From Russula earlei (lineage: Eukaryota; Basidiomycota; Agaricomycetes; Russulales; Russulaceae), in NCBI GenBank assembly GCA_025769875.1, contig JAGFNK010000109.1, positions 1-64,000 on the forward strand: a stretch of 64,000 bases of DNA, given 5' to 3'. The notes below the pieces were generated by a model, which was given only the letters and a program-made list of their open reading frames with translations, was not told where the DNA came from and ran no database searches. Shown here piece by piece: positions 9,876-20,901 of the stretch. Every line of letters starts with the position of its first letter. The stretch's first letter is position 1. The translations under genes and the position numbers were made by a program.

Positions 9876-10682
9876 TTATGTGGGGTGTCTCTGCGTTCCC
9901 CAGTTCTCCCTTCTCCCTCCTGGGTCCCAGTTTTCCCTCGGTTTTAGGCACACCTTCATTTCTTTGAGAAAGAGGAGCATGCTCTGTGCCCATTCTGGGT
10001 GGTTGAACAGCTGGGGTAGGTTTTGTGGGTGGCCATTTGTGGACAGATGTCTGTGGCATGGGTTGTGGAGGAGTGGGCATGTCAGGAGCATGTGCTCAAC
10101 TGTTTGGAGGGGCTTGCCACATAGGCACACAATCTGTGAGGGTGTGTGCCTTGGGTGGAAGCGTTGAATGTATTCCCCAATGAATGCATGACCTGTGATG
10201 ATTTGGTAGAGGGTGGACATGTATAATCTCAAGAGCTTATCTTTTTGTTCTGTATTATTGTTTCTGTTGTGTTCATTGTTGCGGTTTCCTATGTTGGTCT
10301 GCCTTGGTCTTTTCTGGGTGACTGCTGTGGGGTGGGGCTTCCCGTTTGGTGGTTTGGAGAGGGCTGTGCAGTATGCAAGGGAGGTTCGGGGCGACTCATG
10401 CCAAATCCTTCCCCATTCTGCTATTGCTTCCCTTTCGTGTCTTCTTTTTTGTTCATCTAGGGCTAAAGGTTCCATGATGTCTTTGGTGCGGGCTGTGTGT
10501 GCGGCTTCCATGGCTAGTTGTTTAGCCTTTCTGTACCCTGTTGGTTTGCTGTTCCTAGGTATCCAGAGCAGTATTATGTTCATTTTGGGATGGGTGTTGA
10601 TGATCTCACCTATTCAATTCAGATGATGTAGGGCCGTTGCTTGTTCATTGTGGGGCTTGTAATTGGTGGCCAGTTCTGAGGC
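9876..10682 (-). pseudogene. LINE ORF2 3' end: RNase H domain and CCHC-type C-terminus
   Basis: The frame contains the RNase H C-terminal part (MNIILLWIPRN, followed by KAKQLAMEAAHTARTKD), a linker typical of Agaricomycete LINEs (PRTSLAYCTALSKPPNGKPH), and a zinc-binding tail (TGHAFIGEYIQRFHPRHTPS, then CLCGKPLQTVEHMLLTCP). One stop (after ALHHLN, about 10,619) separates the start of RNase H from the rest. The stretch ends near 9,876 after a Pro/Arg-rich tail. It is a 5'-truncated ORF2 remnant without reverse transcriptase and is not expected to act. Confidence 0.8.
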
Positions 10683-10731
10683 TGCTCATGTTGGTAGGTA
10701 GATGTGGGAAAAATACACTACCCATTGTATG

Positions 10732-10764
10732 GTCTTAATGCTGTCTTAATGCTGTCTTAATGCT
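10732..10764. repeat. Short tandem repeat, GTCTTAATGCT x3
   Basis: Three perfect 11-bp units, followed at 10,772-10,800 by a doubled TCATCAGTGTTC. They lie inside the LINE where its coding 3' part meets the GC-rich 5' part. They may mark the deletion or template-switch junction. Confidence 0.8.
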
Positions 10765-11387
10765 GGGTTAGGGTCATCAGTGTTCAGTCATCAGTGTTCC
10801 AATGTGCCAGGAGCATGTATTCCTAACCCAAGGGCCCTCTTGCAAGTGCCCACCATGCACTAGACATGTGGCAGGATTCAACTTAAGCCCCAGACCTGTA
10901 TTACTCAATGTGGGACTGACAAGGGAGTTAGGTCTCTCTGGCCAGGGTAGGGGGACTACCCCATCCTGCCACAGTCCAGGCAGTAGGTGCCGTTCCCGTC
11001 CCCAGGTATCTGGTTCATTATGCTCGTAGGCCTGGATCCCCAAGGTGTCCTAGGTCCTTGTCTTGCCTAGATTGACAGGAGTGGTCTGCCCCTGGGTCCA
11101 CTAGACCAACCAGCCCTGGACCTCAGTCCAAGGGTGCCAGGTGGCCTGTCCCATGTCTTCTGACCAGTGTCCCGGTGCAAGTGGGTCGGCTGGTTTTTAT
11201 TTCCAGTTCCTGGTCTTACATAACCCTTATCTCTAGCCAATCTTGGCAGACCATTCCTGGCCAGGCCCTGTAAGGACCTTGTTAGGGATGGGAAGGACCA
11301 GGTTTTGAACCAACAGCCCTTAGGAACCACCCCTGGCTGCTGCCCACCGCAGCATCCATACCCCTGCCCCATAGGGGCCCCACCAAT

Positions 11388-11440
11388 ACTAACCCTGCCA
11401 TGTAGTTTGGACGGGCACCTTGTTCGGAGTTGATGTCTTT
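11388..11440 (+). repeat. Stray pogo-type terminal inverted repeat
   Basis: CTAACCCTGCCATGTAGTTT and the following bases match the terminal inverted repeat of the pogo-type element at 44,414-47,551. I found no partner end or transposase nearby. It is the sequence into which the LINE inserted, so part of it is duplicated at 9,690-9,703. Confidence 0.65.
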
Positions 11441-11859
11441 TTGCAAAAAGTGTCATGCTCCAGAAATGGCAGGTGCCCCACCAACTTGGCTCCTCAAGGC
11501 AATTCCCATCAACTCCACAATTGTTTTCAAATGCAGATGATAATTACACACAATTCTTAAGTTTCATAATGTTGTATTCAAGAGTCAAGTACAACAAAAT
11601 AAATATTATTTAAACTTAATCTGAGGGCTTGGCTTGATGCTGAGAAGGCTGGTGCTGTTAGGACCATGTGCAGGACTCAGAATGATAGAACTCAGGTTCT
11701 ATTATTGTAGACTAGCTTACTCAAAGGTACATATTTATAGACCAAAGTTGAGTAGCTAATAGAAAAGGAAAGAAAAAAAATAAAGAGAAAAGAAAGAAAA
11801 GAAAAGCCTAGAAGCACAACAAATCGAGTCAGAGGTGGGTGAGCATGCGCAAAGGCGAT
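11441..11859. other. No gene seen
   Basis: AT-rich sequence between the stray inverted repeat and the minisatellite, with an A/G-rich purine tract near 11,760-11,810. The 229-aa reverse-strand frame that overlaps this region and the minisatellite is compositionally repetitive and not believed to be coding. Confidence 0.5.
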
Positions 11860-12440
11860 TGCAATCATGTGATGTGTATTGTGGGTGGGATGATGGTGGT
11901 GGGGTTGAGTGCATGGTGAGCATGCAGGCACTGGGGGAGCAGCTGCAGCATGTGGAGTGTTGACTCTGCCATGCACACTGCGATGGTTCCAATTCTGGAG
12001 GACCACCAGGGCAGTCCTGCATACCCTAGACCAGAGGCAAGAACATGAAGAAAAGAAAAAGGAAGAAAAGAAGAAAAGATCCTGAAAGCCAGAATGCTGC
12101 TTGGTGACATTGAGGGTGGTGTTACGTGGGACTGTTTGGCCTTCATTTTGGGGTTCACCAATTTTGTTGGGAGAATGTGCTCGCAATTGCAATTGCAATT
12201 GCGCAGCATGTGCTGGCGTAATAGAGGCAGTGAGGGAGTGGCATTGGGCAGGGCCATTTGGCCTTTGTGTGGTGTATCGATTTGTCAGGAGGGCATGTGT
12301 GATGGCACAGCATGCATTGAAGGCAAGATGATGAAGGTGGGGGAGTGACATTGGGCGGGACTGTTTGGCCTTTGTGTGCATCAGTTTGTTGGGAGAATGT
12401 GCGTGCGAAGGGGATTGCAGTGGTGTAGCATGTTATGGTA
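11860..12440. repeat. Minisatellite, period roughly 105-120 bp
   Basis: Imperfect tandem units are recognised by recurring blocks TTTGGCCTTTGTGTG, TTTGTTGGGAGAATGTG, GGATTGCAGT, GCATGTGTTGGC and GGGAGTGGCATTGGG. Starts of the TTTGGCCTT block lie near 12,137, 12,258 and 12,367. The same family recurs at 32,169-32,530. Also note GCAATTGCAATTGCAATTGC at about 12,184. No coding role is evident. Confidence 0.75.
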
Positions 12441-12977
12441 ACTAGCCATGTCAGTTCTCAAGCCTGAAGATGAGTGGATAGTAGAGATGTGTTCACTGAA
12501 TGGGCCAGTTCCTGTTTGTAAAGAGTAAGGATCCCTGCAGTGGTCAAAGTGTTTTATGCTAAACAGGTTATGGCCAGTAGACCCTTCCTAGTACAACTTG
12601 GTCCGTTGAGAAGCTAGGGTAAGTTGTAATGGGATAGACTAGGGCTGGTTCCACTAGCTATATGCACTTAGGAGCTCTGTTACCCTAAGAGATGCAAAGA
12701 GAAAGTGAGTAGATAGAGGTTTAAAGGAGGAGGGCTCTTCTCAGTAGAGTGAAGAGAGATTCTTAGGGAAGGAAGGGGTTAGGTAGAGTAGATGATAGAT
12801 GGTGTGCGAAGAGTTGGTGAGATGGAGATGTGGATGTGGTTTGAGGATTAGGAGTGAAGTGGGTTGCAGGTGAATATGTTGGACAAGAGTAGGTTGGATT
12901 CTACAAGAGACCAAGCTTAGGGCTTTGGTCTCAAAGTACTGAGCTTATATATACAGGAGAAGTGCAGCAATAGCTGC
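12441..12977 (+). other. Gypsy fragment (12,441-12,550), then unassigned LTR-like flank
   Basis: The first ~110 bp (AACTAGCCATGTCAGTTCTC, AAAGAGTAAGGATCCCTGCA) match the reverse complement of the window start (1-115), so this is another piece of the same gypsy element in opposite orientation. The remainder has no gene. It has a reverse-strand TATA-like GTATATATAAGCTC near 12,945-12,958, consistent with a piece of an LTR. The chromovirus is inserted right at its end. Confidence 0.5.
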
Positions 12978-13599
12978 TGTCATAAATTACCCCCTTGTTG
13001 GTTCGTCTCTAACCCCTCCTGTTATTGTTTTACTTCTATTATTGTTCTCTCCTGTCACCCTCGTTTCCTTACCTACCATCCTACCCCTTGATACTGATGG
13101 TCTCTTATTGTTTCATCTCTTGCATTTCATCTATTGTTTGAGTTATTGTTTGAGCCCCTTTTGCTACTGGCTTAGTGTTATCTATTGTTCTGCATATGGT
13201 ACTGTACAGCCTTGCTAGATACAGTATTTAAGCACCTGTAGAAGCTGGGGAATGCCCCAAGCTTAGCTTTGTCCCATTTCCTGTCGCATCCCTTGCCCTG
13301 TACTCTCTCTCAATCACAACTTGCTTGTGCTGGCCTATACTCTGCTTGACCTAAGCACACCTCAAGGAACCCTTGTGTTCCTCTTCCTCCTCTGCCTCTC
13401 TCTCATCGTCCTCCTCTTCTGTAAAACCAGGAGATTGACTCTGTCTGTGGACTGAGTCATTGTCTGACTCAGCCTTGAGATGCTAAACCTTTCATCTGGT
13501 CTCTTTGAGCCGGCCCCCACTGAACCCTTGAACCAAGTCACAGGGACTTGGCCCCACTGAACCCTGAGCTAATGCTCTTATGGCTGTGATGCCGTAACA
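12978..13599 (+). repeat. Chromovirus 5' LTR
   Basis: 622 bp, TG...CA ends. There is a TATA-like TATTTAA at about 13,225-13,231. The T/C-rich run CTCTTCCTCCTCTGCCTCTC lies further downstream, in the R/U5 part. A truncated, more diverged copy of this LTR lies at 31,759-32,168. Confidence 0.95.
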
Positions 13600-13689
13600 C
13601 AAGCTAAGCTTCTCTACTCCATTCTGGAGATCAGCCTTGAACTACCATCGAACCGCTGGATCAGTGTCCAACCTAGATCCTCCCCAGAT

Positions 13690-15837
13690 CCCCTGCAACA
13701 TGTTGTAGGAACTGCCACTTGGGACAGTTTCCACACCTTCCTCTGCTACGTCACCACTGAAAACAACAAAGAACTACCAGTTGAATTCATCAACAACTGC
13801 TGGTTTGAACTACAACTCAGAAGAGGACAACTCTACACTCACCAGGATCTAGAGCTTGTCAGAAATAGCCTCGGACTAGGTTATTGGAGGGAAAACGACC
13901 CTCTCTACAAACCACCATCAGAATCAGAAGCCTCCTCTACAGAAGGCAACCTCCCTGAACCAGAAAACACTGTTGGAACTCAGACACCCTTTGAATCCCC
14001 TGTGATAGAACCAGAGAACCCCCCTGAAAACCAGGAACCCATTGAAACTCTAGAACTTGAACCACAGAACCTCCCAGAACCTGTTATGGCAGCCCAGCCC
14101 CAAGTTGCTATCCAACCACCCCAGGTTGCCGCCCAAGCTCCCCAGATGGCCGCTCAGGTCCCCCCAGTTGCTGCCCCACTCCCTCAAGTACCTGCTGCAG
14201 CACCACAAGGCCTTAATGGGTCCCTCAGTGGCAAAGAACCCACAGCTTTCACAGGGGAAAGAAACAAAACAAAATGCTTCATCATGGAGTTCAACTTGTA
14301 CTGGGGTCTCAACAATGACAAAGCAGTGATGATTTCCCCCTTCAAACGAGTAATGTTGGCCCTCTCCTACATTCAAGGAGAAAAGGTTGAAGAATGGGTC
14401 AACTCACAGGCAACTGCACTCAGGGAAAAGGTAAACAGGGCCCAAAACCCTGTCAACAGATTGGATGAAGCACTGTGGAATAACTTCGTCACGGTGTAAG
14501 GAGGATTATGGCTGGCCACGAAATCACGTGCGGAAACGCGACGCGACACGACGTGACGCCTATCCTCTCCCTTGCCTCAGCTCGCTTTCATCCCTTGCCA
14601 ACAGCTGCACACACACACGCACGCACCCGCGACCTCTCTTGTGCCCAACTTCAAGCCCTTTCTACCAACCACGCGTATGCCAAACGCTCACAAGACACGA
14701 TTGCGTGCCAGGCTGTCCGCCACCGACCGCATTGCAGCCCTTGCCACCGACCACGCACCGACCTCACGAGCACGCCTACCACCTCACACCCGACGTCAAG
14801 ACCCGGACGACCGCATCGCCCACCCATCGCCATACGCGCACGCACCCCATGCTCCGGCACATGCGACGCGTTTCCGCGTCGAGCCTTTCACGATCGCCTA
14901 GACCGCCTCGCCCGGTCTCGATTGCCTTTCAAGACTCTACTTCCTTTCATCATCTCATTTCCTTTCATTACATGCCCCCTCTTACTACTCCCCTTCTTGT
15001 ATATAAAACACCTAGCTACCTTGTAGTAAAAAAGGAGAAGTCCAGTGGAATCAGAATCTTTTCCCCCTCATCTGTCCACCTCTGCCTGAACCAGAACGAC
15101 TGCGCGCGACCACTTGTTCCTCCTCTCCCCCCCTCCTCTACTCTTTCTGCTTGGACCGGTCAGCCTTACGATCTCACTCGCACGTCACCGGACGCGCTAC
15201 AACGGACTTCACATTCAAATTCACCAACACTGTGGAGAAAGAAGATGCCCAAGTGGCTCTTGTCAAACATGTAATGAAGGACTCCCTTGATGACTATATC
15301 TCCACCTTTGAACAGCTTCTGACCAAAACTGGGTGGCTGGAAACAGTCGTTATCACTATTGAGAGTTTCAAAAATGGACTAAAAACCAGACTCTACCGCA
15401 TAATTTTGAACAGAGATGTCTGGCCCATCACTCTTCAAGAATGGAAGGAGGAGGCCAGAAGGCAACATCGGCAATTCATCACCATCAGGGAGAAACTTAA
15501 AGGAAAAACTACACACTCCCCCTCGGAACACAAACCCCATCACCCTGACCAAATGCAAGTGGATGCCGCCAAGTCTAACTTTAAGAAACTCACTGAAGAA
15601 GAAAGTAAACAATTGGCAAAAGAAGGGCATTGCTTCCATTGCAGGGAAAAAGGCCACCTCAGCCGGGAATGCCCCAAAAACATGACCCCCACCACTTCCA
15701 AGGCACGCACTACCGAACCAACCCCAGAACTGCCCAAGGAGGAAGAAGCCTCTACAATGGTGGCCCGAATGAAAACATGGCCAGCAGAGGATAGAGCCAA
15801 ACTCTGGGACCTTATCCTCAAAAAGGATTTTCTCTAG
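13690..15837 (+). pseudogene. Chromovirus gag, interrupted by a solo LTR
   Basis: The open frame runs from about 13,690 to 14,494 and resumes at 15,206, ending at TAG 15,835-15,837. It contains an N-terminal domain (TWDSFHTFLCYVTTENNKEL), a Pro/Gln/Ala repeat tract (PQVAAQAPQMAAQVPPVAAP), capsid (AFTGERNKTKCFIMEFNLYW) and a zinc knuckle CFHCREKGHLSRECP near 15,630. Removing the insert at 14,495-15,201 with one 4-bp duplication restores the frame exactly (NNFVT joined to DFTFKF). The intact start codon is not certain; upstream LTR-proximal sequence is also open. It would form the virus-like particle shell and bind RNA. Confidence 0.85.
14495..15201 (+). mobile_element. Solo LTR, family C, inside chromovirus gag
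   Basis: A 707-bp insert with ends TGTA...TACA and a 4-bp duplication ACGG (14,491-14,494 and 15,202-15,205). It is much richer in GC and CpG than its host element and has a TATA box TATATAAAA near 15,000. No other copy is in the window. The 4-bp duplication is shorter than the 5 bp of families A, B and D. Its removal restores the gag frame, confirming the boundaries. It post-dates the chromovirus insertion. Proline/histidine-rich frames inside it are not genes. Confidence 0.88.
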
Positions 15838-15902
15838 GCCAAGGTACAACAGTCGGTACTGAGGCCCACATAGATACCATTGTTCAACATAAAGAAAACT
15901 CA

Positions 15903-18900
15903 ATGAAAGTTCCTTTTATGATTACAACAAATGGAAAGACTGGCCAAGTGCTCCTAGACAGTGGAGCAATGGAAAACCTCATCAGCCAAGGAATCGTGGG
16001 AAAACTACAAATCCCACTTCGAACCCTCAAAACCCCCAGACCTATCATCAATGTTGATGGCACCAGTAACCAGGGTGGAGCGCTAACTCACTATGCCCAC
16101 ATGGCCGTATGACATGGACCCACCACACGACTCCTCACCTTCTATGTTACAAATTTAGGAGAAGATAGGATGATCCTAGGATACCCCTTCCTAAAAGCAC
16201 TAAACCCCCTTGTCAATTGGAGCACCGGCCCCCTTAGAAACCACCTAGGGGTCCTTCTCACCCCTGTATCACCAATGAATCCACCAAAGATCTGAGTTGC
16301 ACAAATAAGATCAACTGTCATTCCCCCTGAATATTCACAGCATCAGAAAGTCTTCTCAGAAGAAGCAGCCAAACGACTCCCACCCAGTCAAGGAGAACTC
16401 GACTTCAGAATCACCCTGAAACCTGACGCCCCCAAGTTCCTTGATTGTTGAACTTACCCCCTCCCCCAGAACGAGAAACAAGAACTGTCAAGACAAATAC
16501 AAGAAGACCTAGCCAAAGGTTTCATCAAAGATGGTGTCTCAGACTTCGTATCTCCTGTCTTCTTTGTCCAGAAGAAGGACGGCACTGCCCCACAAATGGT
16601 GGTCAACTACCGAAAACTCAATAACGCCATAGTCCCCGACTATCATGCTTTACCAAACATGGAAGAACAATTGCATTGGCTAAGGGGCAAAACCACCTTT
16701 AGCAAATTCGATGTCAGAGCTGGCTACAACAACATCCTAATCCACCCAGAAGATCGACACAAAGGCGCCTTTAAAACTCAGTTTGGCACCTTTGTCCCTA
16801 TGGTAATGGGCTTTGGCTTTACCAATGCCCCAGCAGCCTTCCAACGAGCAATGAACCACACCCTTCGACCCTGGCTTCTATAATACCCAGAGAACACCTG
16901 CAACTATCTAGATGATGTGGCAATAGCCACAGGATCAGGAGAAGAGCACCTTCACCAGCAAATCACACATGAGTTCCTTGACCTACTTGAAAGGGACTCC
17001 TATTTTTTAAAGGCATCAAAATGCACCTTCGAGCAACACGAAATTGACTTCTTGGGTTTCTGAATCAACCAAGGGACCCTCAAAATCGACCCAGTCAAAA
17101 TGGACGGCCTCAAAAGCTGGCTGAGACCCCCCAACAACCTGAAACAAGTACAACAAATCATGGGCACTCTTAATTACCAACGACCATTTATCCAAGACTT
17201 CACTAAAATAGCTTGTCCCATCTTCTCCACAATCAAAAAAGGAACCCCCTTTTTCTGGACCCCAGAAGCAACTGCAGCCCTAGAAACCTTGATATTGACA
17301 ATCTGCGATGACCCTGAACTATACACCGCCAACCGTGACCTCCCATATGAACTAGAAACAGACGCCTCACAATTTGCCACTGGAGTGATCCTATTTCAGA
17401 AGGACCCAAGGGGAAAAAGAAAAATGATTGGCAACATGTCACATGCATTCAATGAAGCAGAAAGGAACTACCCAGTTTGGGATAGAGAATTCCTAGCCTT
17501 GATTCTTGCACTCCAACATTGGCGACACCTATTGGTTGGAACAAAACACCCCATCAAGATCTTTACTGATCATGCTAACCTTGCTCACTACTGACTCCCT
17601 CATAAAATTAATCAAAGGATTGCAGGATACATTTCCACACTGGCAGATTATCATTTTGAAATCCACCACAAACCCGGGACTTCTAATCGCGCAGATGCTC
17701 TCTCATGGCGACCTGACCACAATGATGGGTCAGGAGATAACCAAAACATCACAGCACTCCCAGATAAACTTTTTATTTGCACACTTCACACTGAGGACCT
17801 CTATACCCAAGTCCTAACTGAACAAAGAAACCAAAAATCAGATCTCCTCATGTGGAAGGTCAAACATGGTCTTCAGGAAGAAGAAGGCGCACTATTCAAA
17901 AACAGGAAGTTGGTAGTACCATATCAAGAACCCCTCTTATGAAAGATTTTACATACCTACCATGACAGTATCCTCAGGGGACATACAGGAAATGCCCGAA
18001 CCTTGTATTTGATCCAAGAATCCTTCTGGTGGCCAAAAATGGCCTACCTCATCTGGGACTACATTCGAGGCTGTGCCACCTGTCAAGCCAACAGTCTTCC
18101 ACACACCCAACTCACCCCCCAATTCACCCGATTCCCCCCGAGTTTCAGAAACCATTTCAAACCATAACAATTGACTGGATTGTTGATCTCCTGCTGTCGG
18201 AAGGAAACAACACCATCATGACCATCACCAACCACGATTCTACCAAGGCGGCAATATTCATACCATGTCGTAAGGACATGGGAACCCTAGCAATGGCCAA
18301 ATTATTCTTACGACATGCCTTCCCTTGGATTGGGGTCCCTTCCAAAATCATTTCCGATTGTGACTCCCGATTCACCTCTGACCTATTCAAAGAAGTCTCT
18401 CAAATTCCGGGGATCAATCAAAATCTAAGTACCGCCTATCACCCTCAAACCGATGGACAATCTGAAAGAACCAATCAAACTCTAGAAATGTATCTCCGCA
18501 TCTACACTGGAGAAAAACAAGAAGAATGGGTACACTGGCTCCCCATAGCTCAATACCATTTCAACGCTCATAAATCCACAACCACCAAATGAACCCCCTA
18601 TGAATTACTCATTGGCTTCAACCCACAAGGACTTGGCATCCAACTGAAATCAAAGTTCCCAGGAATTCAAGAATGACTCCAGGCCCTGAAAGACATGCGA
18701 GAATTGGCTCAAGAAGCGATGAAAAAGGCACAAACTAGCTGGGTAAAAGAAACTAAGTTCAAGGGGTTTGAAGAAGGACAAAAGGTCTGGTTGGAAGGGA
18801 CTAACCTAAAAACCCCCCATCAGTTTCAGAAGTTCTGCCCCAAGCGGTTCGGACCTTTCATCATCACCAAGAACATTTCCCATGTCGTCTACCAACTTTG

Positions 18901-19918
18901 CCTTCCTCCCCAATGGAGTATCCATAATGTGTTTCATGCCTCCCTTCTTTCCCCAGTCACCAAAACAGCCGAACATGGCCCTAACTTCCCTGAACCTCCC
19001 CCTGATCTTCTCTCAGGAGAGTATGAGGTCAAAAAGATTACTGCCCAACGTCTCCATAGAAACCGGCTCCAGTACAGAGTTTGGTGGAAAGGGTATTCCA
19101 TGGCAGAGGACACCTGGGAACCCCTCTCGAACCTTAAAAATGCCCAAGACACCATCACTATCTTTCATCTGCAACAACCCACCAAACTCCGCATTATGTC
19201 AACTGCTAACTCTGACCCCATGGAATCTCATCACTCTGATGAAACCCTAGATGACTTGGAACATCAGTTCCAAGAACTTACGATACAACAACGTACTTTA
19301 CTCCCTCGAATCAATTCACGTAATCCCCCTTCCTATTCAGTCAATGATCCCACTATCCCCGACCGTGGACACACCATTTTTAATATAGCCGCCAGGGAAC
19401 AACTCTTTTCCAGAATTCTCTCCCCTGGTGACTTCCACGGTCTTCAACTTCTTATGATGGACCCCCGTTTTTCAGAGTTTCATCTGTCCATACGAAGGGC
19501 AGTACTTACGGACTTAGCATGGAAACATATTATATGGTCAGTACCCATAAATACCCCCACCCCTTCTGAGTGGTCAGCCTGGCATCACAAACATGCCACC
19601 TCCACTTACAATACTCCCATGTCGTCCCCTGCTCCTAACTCATCCCCTCTACCTATCCTCACCCCTTCCCCCACCATCAAACAAGAACCCCTCTCACCCA
19701 AAGTTGTCCAACACATCATTGACCAATGCACCTTCATTGTCTCACATGAGGCCAAACTCCAGGACCTTGCTGCCAACCTCAACCCACTTGCCATCCGAGA
19801 AGCAACGCCCTCGCCAACTCCAACTGAAGCAGACCCCACTCACCCTGGCCCCCCTTGGTTTGTTTACGAACCTTATACACATATTCCCCCTTTTTACATT
19901 AACGTTAATGGGCGATGA
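15903..19918 (+). pseudogene. Chromovirus pol: PR, RT, RNase H, IN, chromodomain, with stops
   Basis: Aspartic protease: LLDSGAMENLI near 15,960. RT: FVQKKDGTAPQMVVNYRKLN near 16,570, the YLDD catalytic motif in CNYLDDVAIA near 16,905, and LGF. RNase H: LETDASQFATGV near 17,355. Integrase: HHCC zinc finger (ending CATCQ near 18,085) and D,D-35-E core (ITIDWIVDLL; SDCDSRF; YHPQTDGQSERTNQ). Chromodomain: YEVKKITAQRL...YRVWWKGY near 19,020-19,170. Stops are TGA at about 16,110, 16,293, 16,449, 17,061, 17,592, 17,940, 18,590 and 18,674, and TAA at 16,881. Most fit CGA(Arg) to TGA. The chromodomain suggests targeting of integration to heterochromatin. Confidence 0.92.
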
Positions 19919-20884
19919 CGCCTATTACCATACTTACATGTCGCTTTGTACAATGACGAACCCATGCTTCTAGGAACTATGGGTCGAGGAGAACCCACTT
20001 ATGGAGAAAAGCTCATAGCTCAGCCTGTCATCTCTGCCCCCCATCCTGCCACCACTGCCTCTGACCTCCACCTCTTAATTGAGGACCACCCTTTCCATTT
20101 TGATGTCGCTCAGGCTCTTGAGAATCTCCGCGATCCTGGTGCCCTTGCCAACGTCCACCGCCTCCGCACCAGCTCTTTCCAGCTAAAGGTTTTAGAGGGC
20201 AAGCACGTCTCCATCCAAGGGGCCCTAAACGTCCTTCAAGGACAGCTTGCTGATCAACTCCACGAGATCCAGTCCCACACCAAAGAAACCGCCACCATCT
20301 GCAGCCACCTTCAAGCCAATAACACCTCCGTCCGAGTCCGTCACCAACTCGACAACCTGATGACCAATGGGGGCCTCACTTGTAACACTGGACCATTTTA
20401 CTCATTAGCAGGAAGCTATGACAGGGTCGAGAAGTCAACCATCCGCTCCCCCTTCCCCTCCACTACCCACTCATCCCCCTCTCTCTTTAACCCCCCCCCC
20501 TTGAATACCTCCCTCATGTTGTTGACCAGTTCCAGAACGACGCCCCCATGGGGTCACCCTCCCACTTCCCTCAAATGTTCTCTGACGATGCTAGCACCCC
20601 CAACACCCCCAACACCCCTGCACGTATGACCAAGGTGCAGTGTCATCAACTCCAAAAGTAACAACATGTTTGCAAACACTGTAACACCAGAGGGCACTGG
20701 AACAAGGACTGTAACAGACCTCACACCAACTGTAGCAGTCAAGTGGATTATATCCTCAGGAGAACTCACCGAAGTTACAGAGGTTTCTGCCCCAGGGCAA
20801 TGGGATCCCAGAATCTGTGGCCAGAGGTTGAAGGTGATGAACTCCATGAGTCGGGTCCCGAAACTGATTAGTTCAGAGAACTAA
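19919..20884 (+). pseudogene. Pol extension beyond the chromodomain, with extra CCHC zinc knuckle
   Basis: The pol frame does not end at the chromodomain. A ~240-residue linker runs to a TGA at 19,916, then the same frame stays open to 20,629 with a helical, coiled-coil-like stretch (LEGKHVSIQGALNVLQGQLA, then DQLHEIQSHTKETATICSHL). After a C10 run (20,491-20,500) the coherent frame shifts by one and continues through PHVVDQFQNDAPMGSPSHF. It then passes a TAA (CAA origin likely) to a second nucleocapsid-type knuckle CKHCNTRGHWNKDC at 20,671-20,712, ending shortly before the polypurine tract. Chromoviruses usually end pol at the chromodomain, so this module is unusual. Its function is unknown; RNA or nucleic-acid binding is a fair guess from the knuckle. 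Confidence 0.65.
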
Positions 20885-20901
20885 GCATGAAGGGGGCATG
20901 A

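Larger units (their letters stand above)
9704..11381 (-). mobile_element. LINE (non-LTR retrotransposon), internally deleted or chimeric
   Basis: On the reverse strand the element ends in an 11-nt poly(A) (T run at 9,704-9,714) and starts GGGGCCCCTATGGGG at 11,381. Both sides carry a perfect 14-bp target duplication ACCAATACTAACCC (9,690-9,703 and 11,382-11,395), diagnostic of target-primed reverse transcription. The 3' part (9,876-10,682) encodes an RNase H domain plus a CCHC tail. The 5' part (about 10,780-11,381) is GC-rich and non-coding, probably a 5' UTR. The reverse transcriptase and endonuclease regions are missing. The target was a pogo-type inverted repeat. Confidence 0.85.

Noticed and set aside
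10213..10626. 137-codon forward frame with hydrophobic runs
   Set aside because: Antisense to the LINE RNase H frame, which has recognisable motifs.
11692..12381. 229-codon reverse-strand frame
   Set aside because: It overlaps the minisatellite and an A/G-rich tract. The composition is repetitive (runs of Phe/Ser, QLQLQL), with no domain and no splice logic.
14465..15274. 269- and 172-codon frames across 14,495-15,201
   Set aside because: They lie in a GC-rich solo LTR with defined ends and duplication; the frames run over the insertion boundary.
16110..18676. Stop-codon reassignment (TGA as sense) to explain many in-frame TGA
   Set aside because: Host genes in the window end in TGA normally (P450, SLM1-like, NDR kinase, POP4). 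The TGA excess is limited to transposons and fits C-to-T decay.
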